Source of the DNA: Punica granatum
Taxonomy: Eukaryota; Streptophyta; Magnoliopsida; Myrtales; Lythraceae
Assembly (NCBI RefSeq): GCF_007655135.1
Contig: NC_045129.1
Location: forward strand, 1,364,001-1,428,000
DNA: 64,000 bases
Direction: 5' to 3'
The position numbers and the translations under genes were made by a program. Below are positions 25,484 to 37,574 of the stretch, in pieces. Every line of letters starts with the position of its first letter. The first letter of the stretch is position 1. The notes beneath the pieces were generated by a model, which did no database searches, was not told where the DNA came from, and saw only the letters and a list, made by a program, of their open reading frames with translations.

Positions 25484-26068
25484 ATGGCAGCTGCTAGAGG
25501 CTACTTCAACCTGACATCTTCCACCACTGCCCCCACCATGCCAGCAGTGGCAGCCCAGAGCCAGTCCTGGCGGCACTCTCCGGTGCCTTACCTGTTCGGA
25601 GGCTTGGCAGCAATGCTGGGCTTGATAGCCTTCGCCCTCTTGATCCTCGCTTGTTCCTATTGGCGGCTCTCGGGCTACTTCAATAGCCGAGATGGAACTG
25701 GTTCCAGCTCGGGCGAGCATGAAGACCTAGAGTCTGGGGAGCACCAGGAGGGGGGAGACTTAATGGCAAAAGGGGCGGTTTATGAGGAGAAGGTGCTGGT
25801 GATTATGGCTGGCGAAAAGGAGCCTAGGTTCTTAGCCACTCCGTTGTGGAGTAGTCGCTCTTCGTCATTCGGAGACAGCAGCAGCACCAGCAGCTTTAGC
25901 TACAGAGATGAGAAGAGTGGGAAGTTGGAGGTAGTGAGTGAAGATTTGAAGCAAGAAACGAGTTTGCAGCCGGAGAATTATACAAGTTACAGGCCGGATT
26001 CCGAAGACCATGACGCAACTGATCAGACCAGGGATGGAACCGCCATTCAGGATCATAGGGGCGAATGA
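25484..26068 (+). CDS. GDU: GLUTAMINE DUMPER (GDU) family membrane protein, intronless
   Basis: The 194-residue protein has the short N-terminus, single transmembrane helix and cytosolic tail of the plant GDU family, whose members increase amino-acid export at the plasma membrane. The block HSPVPYLFGG opens the helix (residues about 37-59), and SYWRLSGY follows it. The diagnostic VIMAG motif is at 106-110, followed by EKEPRFLATP; GDU1 needs this motif for its activity and for contact with the E3 ligase LOG2. The tail beyond it is serine-rich and acidic and makes the protein longer than the usual 100-160 residues. No intron is needed, as in other GDU genes. Confidence 0.92.
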   Translation: MAAARGYFNLTSSTTAPTMPAVAAQSQSWRHSPVPYLFGGLAAMLGLIAFALLILACSYWRLSGYFNSRDGTGSSSGEHEDLESGEHQEGGDLMAKGAVYEEKVLVIMAGEKEPRFLATPLWSSRSSSFGDSSSTSSFSYRDEKSGKLEVVSEDLKQETSLQPENYTSYRPDSEDHDATDQTRDGTAIQDHRGE

Positions 26069-26720
26069 ACACGGCAAGAAAAAACAAGGACCGATCGCTT
26101 AATGGGTTGAAATAAAGCAAAGTCTAGTCATGGTACGTAATGTGAAAACTCACGGAGCATTAGTTTGGCCTGCCCTGCGCATCTTATATACGTGCTGGTT
26201 GAGATTGAACTCTCAAGCTGCGTCGATGCTGGGACAGCACACGTCACGGATTCAGAAGTCTGAGAGCCAGGAAGCCGCTGGACATGTTATCGTTGAGAAG
26301 ATCAGCCACATACCTAATGGCGGCCAACCAGCTGCTCGACCAATTCGATGGACACTGGAAAGATATATAGAAAGTTGATATATATTTTGTCCCAATTTTA
26401 TTTCTCCTCCTTCCTACCTTTCGTTTGGCTGTTGGATCTTCTTTTTTTTTTTTTTTTCGTTCTTTTCCTCTTCCTTCTCTGTTTCTATATACATTTGTTT
26501 TCCGATGATTGCTGAAATTCTATGGCACGTACGTGCCACACTGTCATTTCGAGAATTACTCGAGCCGATTCCTAGCAGCTATATATGTTCTCTGGGCAAT
26601 ATATACACCAATTCTGCTTGTTTACTTCATTCAAATGTGCAAAAGATGCTAGCCGCACTTAAAAGCCGAGTACTCTACCGTTCAAAGATCGAACTGCCAA
26701 ATCGCAAACATTGGTGCTAT

Positions 26721-26919
26721 AAATTCCAAGGGGTTCGGCCTAGTGGTTAATGTGCACCCAAATTTGCACCGAGACTTAGGTTCGAATCTCCTTAGAGCCA
26801 CCAGAGCGCCTTTAGCGTAATTTCCTGCTTCGTGCGCTGCCGGGAGTTCACGGAACCTCGGGGATTAGTCGAGCGAAGTCCGGACACCCCGGGTTAGCAA
26901 AAGAAAAAAAAATAAAAAA
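26721..26919 (+). mobile_element. tRNA-derived SINE with A and B boxes and poly-A tail
   Basis: A pol III A box (GGCCTAGTGGTTAATGTG) is followed about 35 bases on by a B box (GGTTCGAATCTC). A 3' domain containing GGGATTAGTCGAGCGAAG and CGGACACCCCGGG comes next, then an A-rich tail (about 26899-26919). The flanks TTGGTGCTAT (26711-26720) and TTGAGTGCTAT (26920-26930) look like a target-site duplication with one inserted base. The intact boxes make this the best preserved of three related copies in the window. Confidence 0.85.
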
Positions 26920-28639
26920 TTGAGTGCTATCATATAGCTTTGTATCGGCTAAGTTTTTTGACCGGCCCTGCTCCTGCCACAACATTTGCACATTTAGACG
27001 CTATGACCATTCTACATCTATTTAAGAGGAAATTATATGAAGAAGAAAGTAGGAATTAACTGCTTTATGTTGGGCATCTGGTTACGTTTAATTAATTGGA
27101 ACCTAAATGGGGATGATGATGAGCAACTTGTCATGTTGGAGTCCTACATGTTTGGCACTACACAAACACATTCTAGTGCATGCAGCACTCATATCATATA
27201 TATGGATATGTAAACTTCGAATGGCGTGCTCTGAGCAACAATCATTGGATTTAATGATCTCTGATGAGGTAAGCCAAAGCCACTGTTCCACCAAAAGGGG
27301 AAAAAGAAAAATGAAAAGGGTAAGCCACAATACCAGTGATAATAACAGGATGTCACCAATATCTTTTTTTTCCTACATAAACATATCTAAAATATTAATT
27401 CTAAGTAGAGATTTGGGGTGTAATCTCAAGCATCTATAGACATACGTACTATATCCAAAATCCAGCATACGTGGTTGCTTGGAGACTGCGAAACAATGAT
27501 ATATATTGGATGCAGGAAGATCACATTATCATATAGATGATCTCTTGAAAAGGCATACGTGATATATGGCTATGAGGTGACATTTCTTTAATTCGATGAC
27601 AGAAGCTGCCGTAAAATGCTTATGCATGCAGTTATGTGCTAGAGTTCATGCCATTGAACTATCAAATTGTGTGGCCTTTCATCCCTCTGAGATGTCATTT
27701 AATGTGCTTTATCATGGATTTGTGAGTGTAAATGAACATGGATCGAGTCTGTGTCTCTCAAAATTTAATATTTCCTCAGTTTAGAGAAAAAGAAGAGTTA
27801 AGAGCTAAAACCAAGACCCAGAAACGTGAAGCAAGAAATGATTCTAATTTCGAACCTGAAATTTCGATTTGCAGGTTCTAATATGAATCATTTTATATAT
27901 ATATAGTGAAAATTCTATATATAATACAATCATCCAACACCGGTAATCTATAATTAAATATCTATATCTATGCTATTCTAACGGGAGAAACAACTTTTTA
28001 GTGTAACTTTTAAGTTTTCCAAATATCCTTACTAATTTTTTTTATTATTAATAACAACCATTAGATTAAGGCTAAATTATAAATATTTATAAATAAATAT
28101 CCTATTTTTTCTTCATTACTCCCCGCTCTCAGTACTCTCTCCCATTAATCTCCCTCCCTCTCTCCCCTTCTCTTTCCTCTCTCTTGCCTTATGTTCCAAA
28201 TCACCTGCTCTTTCATCACATAATTTCCTTTTTTCTTAAATTAGTTTCATTATTAATATTTTAATTTATAAAAACCCTTTTTAATTGTTATGAAATATCT
28301 ATATACATATTAAATTTTTTTGAAAAATAATTATGTTTTCCGAGAGAGAAAGAAAGAAAAGTTACGATACGTTGTGAGTAAAGTATGCGTCTTTTTTTAT
28401 TAAAAACTAGAGTAAAATTTTCTTTAAATTCATTTTATAACAACAGAAGTAATTTTTTAAAATTGTATAATTTATTTCAATTATAAATAATTTACTAGAA
28501 TCACCCAAAAAATAGATAATTTACTAAAAATTTAAGCAATTTATTTCAACTAATTTTTCTAAAGTACATGGAAGTTACTCAATAATATGAGCTACTTTAT
28601 TATAACTTTAAGCACGTATTATACAATCACTCTTGAATA

Positions 28640-28925
28640 ATGAAACCTTCGGCCTCCCATATTTAAAGTATTGAGAGTAATAAATACATAACCAATACTG
28701 TATTTAACAAAATTAACCTTTTAAATTAGATAGTTATAACATTTCAAAAATCTAACATGGTATTAAAGCACAAATTTGATATGGTGCGCACTCATTTGCC
28801 CACTGTTTAATTCAACACAAATGGACCTTTAAAACTAATCCAATACATAACCCACGTCGTATTTGATAAAATTAACCTTTTAAACTAAATGGTTGTGTCA
28901 TCTCAAAATTTCTCATCAAACTTTA
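28640..28925 (+). mobile_element. Degenerate short LTR (TRIM-like) element
   Basis: TGGTATTAAAGC at 28758-28769 matches the plant initiator-tRNA primer-binding site TGGTATCAGAGC at 10 of 12 positions. It directly follows a segment ending in CTAACA. A direct repeat of about 57 bases (about 28693-28750 and 28852-28909, offset 159), including AAAATTAACCTTTTAAA in both copies, flanks this site. That is the layout of a miniature terminal-repeat retroelement. Outer limits are uncertain. Confidence 0.4.
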
Positions 28926-31091
28926 TTCTTTATTAAAAACAATGCAATGTATATGTCTATGATTTGACGCATGAGTACCTACGCCTTGAATAATAAACAG
29001 TCTCAAATGTGAACAAAAAGGAAATTTTCAGAACAAGAGGTAAACATATCATAACTTCCTACTCACAATATTTAGTCTCGTATACCTTATCTGTTCACTG
29101 ATAAATGCATGAATTCTTATGTATTACTTCAAATACACACACACACATATAGATACACAAACATATTCGCGATATTCACACCAAACATTGTCCCCGTGAT
29201 TTCACAAGAACAAAGAACCAAATAATCCTGTCGGCTTCTTGAATGCTACAAAACACACACTCACACTTACTATAAGGACGATATTGATGGGAGACTTCAT
29301 ATGGGCCTCAGGTTGGCCATCAACGTTGACGTACGATTCAAGGCCCCAAGACTAGCTAGGCTTGGCTTCATATTCGGTGTGCACCTGATATATCCGAAAG
29401 TTCAACGAGTCTTGATGAATTCATAACTCTTTTAATCATAGATTTTCTGAATTCATAAGACTCGAATAAAAAAGTTTATTTTAAGAGAAATAAATTAACA
29501 CCAAATCACTTAAAGTTAGACTTTAGCTTCTTGTGGTAGCTGAAAATTGTGAACTAAGGAGAATTAAGATTCTGAAGATCGAAATGGATCTCTTTTTCTT
29601 TTATTGTTACAATTTGCTTGACCTCTCATAAGAGGACCTAGAATTTAAAACTTTTGGAAGGAGATGTTCGTGAGGGGATGATGAAGAAGATATTTTATCC
29701 AAGTTATGGAGGTTAATATAAGAAATATCATCAAAATATGAAGAACAATATGTAAATTTATTTATTAAGACGTCAAAATTTTAGAGAAAACGACCGCCTT
29801 CTTCAGCCCCTCGGTCCAGCTCTCTCATTGATCTTTGTCAATGTGTCAAATCAGAACATTCCCTACCCTATTCTATTTCCATGTTATGCATCATTGCAAA
29901 ATGACTGTGGCTGTGTTTCTGCCCCAAATTTATTCAGTGGAAAGAAGCTTTGAAAATCACAATTCATTTCCCTCCTCTCTTTCTCTTCGATTCTCTATTG
30001 TAATTTGCAAGAAACGCGCTATTAATATACTTCTTTAAAACTCATGACATAAGCAATATATTGTTGTATCTTTTCCTGTCATGTAATATATGAACATGCG
30101 AAAGAATATACATATAAATATATATGACGGGTGTGTATATATACATCTCACTATATATTGAATTGTCTTTTGCATTTGGATCGAATATATAGGGGAATTT
30201 TGTTATGTGCATTGTTTAGTCATAGAAAGCATAACTATGAAATGAATAGTTCGTTAGTTAGTTAGGCAATCAATAGCTTTCAGCCTGCTTATGTGTGTGT
30301 GCGTGTGTGTGTTGCGGTGTAATTCATCCATATGGCTTCAAATCAGATGCTTAATTATGTTTAATTATTTAATTAGTTAGCATTGATTTGGCCCCATATG
30401 ATTCGTCAACGAAAGAAATATCACGCCATCTCTTAACCTTGACATTGATACTTATTTTTCTATGTGATAGGCTAATAGAGAGTTCATTAATGTCAAAAGA
30501 CTGATGATTAGTTTTATCTGACCAGTAATCGCAGTACACATAAACCGCATTAATTAGTAGAACCCTTAGCTTAGCAGGTTTGGGAATAAACTATGTTATT
30601 CATATAAAGATTTGGTTCGAATTAGTAGGAAAGATTGCTCTTATATATTATTGCCATCTGGAAAGAAATAATTCTATTTCCAGATTGGCAAATCAAACAA
30701 GCAGATAATTACTGGAAGAAGCTTGTTACTAGGTCAATTGTTGAAGCTTTTATCATGTCATCGGATCACGGGCCATTCATTTGTCGGAGTTGTATATGGA
30801 TCAATTGATCGACGGACTAACATCAATACGGTAAAATCTCGTCAGTGAAATTTATAAGGGTATCGCCGTTCAGCTTACACTTGCGAATAAATCAGCTCCA
30901 TTTTAATAATAATAAAACACATAAAAGAATTAGTATTTAAATTAGGCCGGCCAAGGCCAGCGGGCAATTGCTGAAATGTGTGAAAGAGACAGAAGAACCC
31001 TAACCTCGGTTTAAAAGAGGAAAATCAAACACAAAATGGCAACAAAAAGAACATTGACAAAGCCACTGAGGTTGTCAAGAGAAGAGAAACT

Positions 31092-32949
31092 ATGGGATCA
31101 TCTCTGAGTTGCTGTGGCTCAGAGAAAGTCGATGACGGGTATTCACTTAATTACCTACTTGCTTATCAATCGTTTGTAATTAATCACAATTTCCCTTCCG
31201 ATTCAAATGATATTGATAGACTATGATGACAATTGGTTTGTTATAAGCTGTAATTATAATATTTTTGTTCGATAATGCATATAGGTTGACGAGTGGGATC
31301 GGAGGGCCCGGAGGGAATGCATGTTCGTGGAGGATATTCACGTATAAGGAACTCTATGCGGCCACCAATGGGTTCAGTGAAGACAACAAGCTCGGGGAAG
31401 GAGGTTTTGGTAGTGTTTATTGGGGCAAAACATCCGATGGTCTTCAGGTAATAATTAATACTCGTGATTATTAGTCGATTTTAATCGAGTGAATAACTTC
31501 ATATTGATTAGCTAGGTTGTGACTAAATATTCAGCCTTGAAGATATGTGTATTAATCTCCGCATTTTGAATTCATCATGTCATGGACTAATCTTCTTTTT
31601 TCACTATTATGTAAACTCGTGTTATTTTAGGTCATGACACGAACGATATAATACAATTTCATATTTGGACTTGGTCGCTTTGTGTGTGTGTGAATGTTGC
31701 CTCGTGCCAAATGTAGCTTAAATTATATCACTTGTGAATTTATATGCAATATGTGGACGGTAAGACTTGGACTACAATTATAAGATCAACGGGCAACAGC
31801 TTGCATCTTGAAAATGAACTGTTTCACCTGGTGACGATCGAATGAACAGATAGCGGTGAAGAAGTTGAAGGCGATGAACTCGAAGGCGGAGATGGAATTC
31901 GCGGTGGAGGTGGAAGTTCTTGGAAGGGTCAGACACAAGAACTTGTTGGGCTTGAGGGGTTATTGTGTAGGCACTGATCAGAGGCTAATAGTGTATGATT
32001 ACATGCCAAATCTCAGTCTCCTCTCCCATCTCCACGGCCAATTCGCGAGCGATGTCCAATTGGACTGGAAGCGGAGGATGAAGATTGCGATCGGATCTGG
32101 TGAAGGATTGCTGTAAGGCCAAATTCTATTAACTGATGACTTGATCATTTGTGATGAATAAATATATATGGTTCGGCTCCATACGTGACCTCATGTGTTT
32201 TCAGGTACTTGCATCATGAGGTGACCCCTCACATAATCCACAGGGACATAAAGGCGAGCAATGTCCTGCTGGACTCAGACTTCGAGCCACTCGTGGCGGA
32301 TTTCGGGTTTGCTAAACTGATCCCAGAAGGAGTCAGTCACATGACCACCAGGGTGAAGGGCACTCTAGGGTACTTGGCCCCCGAGTACGCAATGTGGGGA
32401 AAGGTCTCCGAGAGCTGCGACGTGTACAGCTTCGGGATCCTCTTGCTCGAGCTCGTGACGGGGCGGAAGCCCATTGAGAAGCTCCCGGGAGGGGTCAAGA
32501 GGACCATCACGGAGTGGGCCGAGCCCCTGATCGTGAAGGGGCGGTTCCGGGACCTGGCAGACCCGAAGCTCCGCGGGAACTTGGATGAGGCCCAGCTGAG
32601 GACGGCCATCAACGTGGCAGCGATGTGCGTGCAGAGCGAGCCGGAGAAGCGGCCTGACATGAGGGAGGTAGTGGGCCTGTTGAAGGGGCAAGATCCAAGA
32701 GGCCCAAAAGGGAAAGGGGTGCAAATGAGGATGGAGAGTGTGAAGTATGGGGAGGACTTGATGGCAATGGATCAAACAAGTGATGATGATAATGATAATG
32801 ATAATGATAATGATGATGGGAAGGATGAGATTAGTGGAGATGAGAGCAATGGTTATGGGGTGTTTGGGGCTATGGAGGTCCAAAGAATCCAAGACCCTTA
32901 CCAAAGGTTTGGGAACAATAGAAGATTTGTAGCACCTAAACGTGTGTGA
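31092..32949 (+). CDS. Receptor-like cytoplasmic kinase related to At3g15890/At1g52540
   Basis: The four exons are 31092-31138, 31285-31447, 31850-32112 and 32205-32949, with GT-AG introns and continuous phase, giving 405 residues. The N-terminus MGSSLSCC carries Gly2 for myristoylation and a Cys pair for palmitoylation, so the kinase is probably held at the plasma membrane. All kinase blocks are present: GEGGFGSVYWG (about 53-63), Lys74 in IAVKKL, HRD at 170-172, DFG at 190-192 and APEYAMWGKVSESCDVYSFG. It is an RD-type Ser/Thr kinase with no extracellular domain. The C-terminus bears an Asp/Asn-rich acidic tract encoded by a GATAAT repeat (32781-32817). The start is the only upstream ATG giving the family's acylation motif. 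Its substrate cannot be inferred. Confidence 0.9.
32781..32817 (+). repeat. Coding (GATAAT)n microsatellite
   Basis: Units of GATAAT within the last exon of the kinase gene encode alternating Asp and Asn. Unit gains or losses are in multiples of six bases and so keep the frame. Confidence 0.85.
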
Positions 32950-33035
32950 GAGTTATGGGCTTCTTATGGCACTCGTCCTCTCCATCTCCCATATTGTAAG
33001 GTATACATATATAGATATATTGTTCATCTTTGCTG

Positions 33036-33076
33036 CTTCTTCTTCTTCTTCTTCTTCTTCTTCTTCTTCTTCTTCC
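33036..33076. repeat. (TTC)n microsatellite in the 3' UTR of the kinase gene
   Basis: About 13 TTC units lie about 90 bases past the kinase stop codon, probably in the transcribed 3' UTR. Confidence 0.85.
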
Positions 33077-34635
33077 TTGTTAGGCAACATGGATTGTTTG
33101 ATTCATATCGAAATTTGCATTTTTGGTTCAACATTATCTGTCGGGAAGACGGATGGAATTGATTACTGAAATCACGTGTATGTAAAGATTGTATTATCAT
33201 TTCCGTTGTTGCGATTCTTAAAAAGGACTTCTTTTTATATCTTTCATTCGATACGCCTTTTCATATCCAAAACAATATTAGGCTATTGTAATTGGATAAT
33301 GTTAATTTATGATAACTACAGCTGTCAACATGTATTAATGCAGCAGCAGTGAGATTTAGAAGCTGATCAAAACTACATTAACCCAAAATGATACAGATTC
33401 CCAGAGCGAGGGGGCAAATTGTGATATAGTGTAAACTTCAAGGGCCACATTGAAGTTTTTTACTATCCAGAGATCCATGTTTGTTGGATATGATATTGGG
33501 CTAGCCCAAGGTTAGAGCTCCAGGGCCTCTTACAATGTGTCACGGCCTAATATTATAATAAGCTCTCGAGTTTCATTTTACAATACTTGAGGCCATGACC
33601 TCAAATTAGTGGCAAGACCATATAGTACTAGTAACTTACTAGTAGTAAGACCTCCGTGACCGTTGAATTTCAATATATCTCAATCTTTTGTCGATGTTGC
33701 TCCCAAAGGTCTTTTATAGTTCTCAGTAGAGCGCATTGTGACACGTATATACAGATGAAATCGATACCATGCAGAGTCGTCACTTCAAAAGAGAACTTGT
33801 GATCTTATTTATTTGAATAAATAATGACATTTGTAATCAAAAGCTCTATTAATGAACATAAGTCCAGGACAAGTAAGTATGCAACATATGATTGCAAGAA
33901 TGATGAACAATGACAAGGAAGACTTGGAAACTACTCTCACCCTTCTCATAGTTATTATAATAATAATAATATGTGACAGTTGGTGTCTTCTCAAAGCCTC
34001 ATGCCATGATATAAAGTAAAGGTAATATATATATGTTAAGGCTATTTGAGTGGCAAATTATCCTCTTCTACCAAATCCAATAATTCTCTGTCTTGGACCT
34101 TTTCACCTATCCAAAGCTTCTTTTCTTTTTCTTTTCAAAATAGTCCTCTCTCTATCTGTGTGTGTGTGTGTGTGTCTGGCTTACATACCAAGACAACATC
34201 GAACCCTATCCTCCCCACAACTTTGCTTACTCCCCAAAGCACCCAAAATTGATCTCACCCTTAATTAAATTTCGAATTCCATCGGATCACTCATCATAAC
34301 TTTTAGACAATTGCTAGGAGAACGGATGCATGAATCACATTTCCCCTTTACCGTTCCCGATTTCCGTTGATGGTCGATAATATTGCTTTTTGTAATACTT
34401 CTATAGAAATCTCGAAAGAGATTATGACACTTAATGTTGGATTCGGTTCATTGACAGTCCTATGCATGTGTCCATGCAGTTCGTACAATTGTGAGTTTAT
34501 GTCTAAAAACAGACTGTTGAGGTTAATAATTATTGTACACAAGACATTAGGAGAGGGGACTTCATGAGAGTTTTGTTTTTCTGTGGGGCACTGCAGAAAG
34601 ATTGGAATGCCTTGTCAAGCAAGAATAATTGATAG

Positions 34636-34646
34636 AGGGAGAGGGA

Positions 34647-34677
<31 letters not shown>

Positions 34678-34678
34678 G
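34636..34678. repeat. (GAGAGG)n/(GA)n microsatellite upstream of the USP-kinase gene
   Basis: GAGGGA units run into a (GA)n tract about 210 bases before the start codon of the USP-kinase gene. It probably lies in the promoter or leader. Confidence 0.85.
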
Positions 34679-34888
34679 GCTAAGGTGGCCTCCATCCTCC
34701 AACTGCCCATAATGATTCCACACTTCTTCCTCCCTCATCAGCTCCATTTTTAAAGTTGAGCAGCTTCAAATACTTCCTATCATTGTCAAGAAAATCATAT
34801 TTGGTCTCAAAATCCAATATTTGAGGATCTCAATTCTCGGCACAGCATTGATATTTTGTCTGCCATTAGGGAAAAAGCCTAAATAAAG

Positions 34889-37574
34889 ATGGTGCCCTCT
34901 GCTAATATTCTCATAGGCATCTCCTCGGACCCGAATCGCAGCAGAGATCTCCTCTCCTGGGCCGTCAATGTCTTGGCTCATCCCAATCACCACATTGTTG
35001 CCCTTCACGTTCTCGGTCAGTCATCCTCTCTTACTTGTAACATTAGTCATTGTCGTGATTTCACTATATATAATCTCAATGCAATTTGCTTGTGCTTATT
35101 GGTCGTGGATTGACAGCCGGAGGGCATGCTAAGAAGGGTGGCGAGGTCTCAAAGTCGAAGAAGTACCAGTCGAACGTTCGCAGAGCAAAGGCCTATGTTA
35201 TATCGCTGCTCGGAGAATTTGCTAAGAGCTGCCAGTCCAAGGAGGTAAGTTTACATATGATCAAGATCTGCTGCACTTCCTTGTCTCTTAACTTTTTGCT
35301 TAGTTCGGATTTTGAGAAAATGTTTTTATCAAATGCAGATTCATTTGGAGGCTAAAGTAGGATTCAGCACTAGTGTTGGCAGAGGACTAGTCCAGGAAGC
35401 AAAATCACTCTCCACAGAATTTCTTCTCCTCGGAGGTTTGAGAGGCCAAGAGAACCAGTACGAAGATTCATTTCGTGTATAGTAGTTTGTCTCGATGCTT
35501 CTACACGGCTACTCACAGCTGATAACCGAGCTTCTTCTTTTGTTAGATATCCATACAAAATCTTAAGGTATTGCCTTGACAATGCCCCCAGGGGCTGTGC
35601 GGTGGTCTCCATCACAAAATTCGACAGAGCGCAACCTTACTTGGACTCCAAGCAACTTGAGGGTCTGTCCTATTAATTCAGGGAAAGAGAGAATGTCAGT
35701 AACTTCAATGTTTTCACGGTTTTCTGATAATGCGATTCTTTCTGTTACAGCAGAATCATACTGGTCCACTTCAAAACTAATGTCCTCCCCAGTTTCAAGC
35801 CTTATCGAGTTGAAGAGTAAGAACTCTTCTCCGAGAACTGTACTCGATGACTTCTTGGACATATCCCAGAGCACAGTGGGAGACAGTTCATGCTTTGATG
35901 ACTCGACCGTCAGATCAAGTACTCACGATTTCAAAGGAACAGAACCCGACCGGAAAAAGCAGATGTCCCCTTGCAAATTCATATCATCTTTGCTAAATTC
36001 ATCCCTGAGAAGAAGAAATGGAAGAGCTTCAAAGGGACAGAAATACCAGCCTCCTCTAAGATGCTTTAGCCATGAAGAGATCTTGAATGCTACAAATAAC
36101 TTCCACCCAGGTGAGATTGGAAATTATTCTGGTGACCTGCACTTTAGTGAAATTATAATGTGGTCCTCCAATTATTGATTGGTTCCATTTTCCTATCAAC
36201 AGACAACATGGTGGGACAAGGTGGGTACTCAGAGGTGTACAGAGGAGACCTCAGGGATGGGAAGGCCATAGCAGTAAAGAGACTGGCAAAGGACAACACA
36301 GACGAGGCCAAGGAAAAGGAGTTCCTCTCGGAGCTGGGGATAATCAGCCACGTCCGCCACCCGAACGCCGCGAGCTTGGTCGGTTACTGCATTGAGAATG
36401 GACTTTACCTTGTCTTTGAGTTTTCCCTCAATGGCAACTTAGCCTCTGCCTTGCACGGTAAGGAGTCGATTGAGTTCTATTAAGGCGAAACGCTTTTTAG
36501 TTCAATTTTGTACTGTCGAACGAATGCTAAGATTTGTTTGCTTTTGCAGGTAAAACGGGCGAGACACTCGCATGGTCCGTGAGATACAAGATTGCCATAG
36601 GAGTTGCGAAAGGTTTGCACTACCTTCACAAACGCTGCAAGCATCGAATTATACATCGGGACATAAAGGCCTCAAACATACTTCTCGGCCCCAACTACAA
36701 ACCACAGGTTGTTTCTCCGATAATAAAATTGTATCTCTTGAAACAACTAATAAAAAAGCCTGCAAGGTTGAGTCACTTTCAGTTCCATAGACATTAATTT
36801 CTTTAACAGGATCGAATGTCTTTTGTACCCTTAACCAGATAACTGACTTCGGGCTGGCAAAATGGCTCCCGAATAAGTGGACACACCACGCTGGCATTCC
36901 GATCGAAGGCACGTTCGGGTACTTAGCACCAGAGTACTTCATGCATGGAATTGTGGATGAGAAAATCGACGTTTTCGCATTCGGAGTGCTCCTACTAGAG
37001 ATCGTTACTGGCCGGAGGCCCGTCGACTCGTCAAAGCGAAGCCTCCTCCTCTGGGTACGTTCTCAACCCAGAACTTTTGTGATCTTCATATTACACCAAT
37101 TTTTCACATTAATTCATGTTTGGAAATTTGTCGTGATCTTTATACATACCGCAGGCAATGCCTCTGATGGAATCAGGAGAAATAGCTCAATTGGCCGATC
37201 CAAAGCTGGAGGGCAACTACGATCTAGACCAGTTGCGCAGGGTGGTGCTCACGGCCTCGTACTGTGTAAGACAATCCTCGATATGGCGCCCGATCATGAG
37301 TGAGGTACATCAACCATATAAATTTGCTTCGTGAGCAGGTTGAAGGCCACATATTTTCTTATGATCGGTTTTCGGGACTACGACGCAAAGTAATTATAAA
37401 TTCCTATGCAAAATGTGTGTGTAGGTTTTGGAGCTGTTAATCAACGGGGAGGACTCAGAAGCAGCCAGCCGGAGCTGGAGAATACCAAAGTCTACATCTG
37501 ATGAAATGGATGATTATTCCATGGTTTTCGGGTACGAAGTCCCGACAGACATTTCCTTGGAGGATTCTTTATAG
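34889..37574 (+). CDS. USP-domain RLCK class VI protein kinase
   Basis: The ten exons are 34889-35015, 35117-35244, 35339-35457, 35547-35662, 35751-36110, 36203-36457, 36550-36707, 36839-37054, 37155-37304 and 37425-37574, all GT-AG and in phase, giving 592 residues. Residues 1 to about 165 form a universal-stress-protein/adenine-nucleotide alpha-hydrolase-like domain ([20 protein letters not shown] near the start, EFLLLGG near its end). A serine-rich linker follows. The kinase shows [11 protein letters not shown] (about 288-298), Lys309, HRD at 404-406, DFG at 424-426 and [20 protein letters not shown]. This resembles RLCK-VI kinases, some of which bind ROP GTPases (RBK1/RBK2). There is no signal peptide or membrane segment, so it is probably cytosolic. 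Class VI_B members with a USP domain often exceed 650 residues, so this one is short. Confidence 0.87.

Larger units (their letters stand above)
26069..31091. other. Intergenic region with a SINE and a short LTR remnant
   Basis: Apart from the SINE at 26721-26919 and the LTR-like remnant near 28640-28925, I see no feature. Open frames here (for example near 27107-27439 and 27596-27784) lack resemblance to known proteins, codon bias and flanking splice signals. Confidence 0.55.
32950..34888. other. Intergenic region between two kinase genes
   Basis: It holds the first kinase's 3' UTR, AT-rich spacer and the promoter and leader of the second kinase gene. A (GA)n tract is present at about 34636-34678. 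No gene is supported. Confidence 0.6.

Noticed and set aside
26640..26720. A tRNA gene near the GDU 3' region
   Set aside because: The A and B boxes belong to the SINE that follows; no cloverleaf with an acceptor stem can be built.
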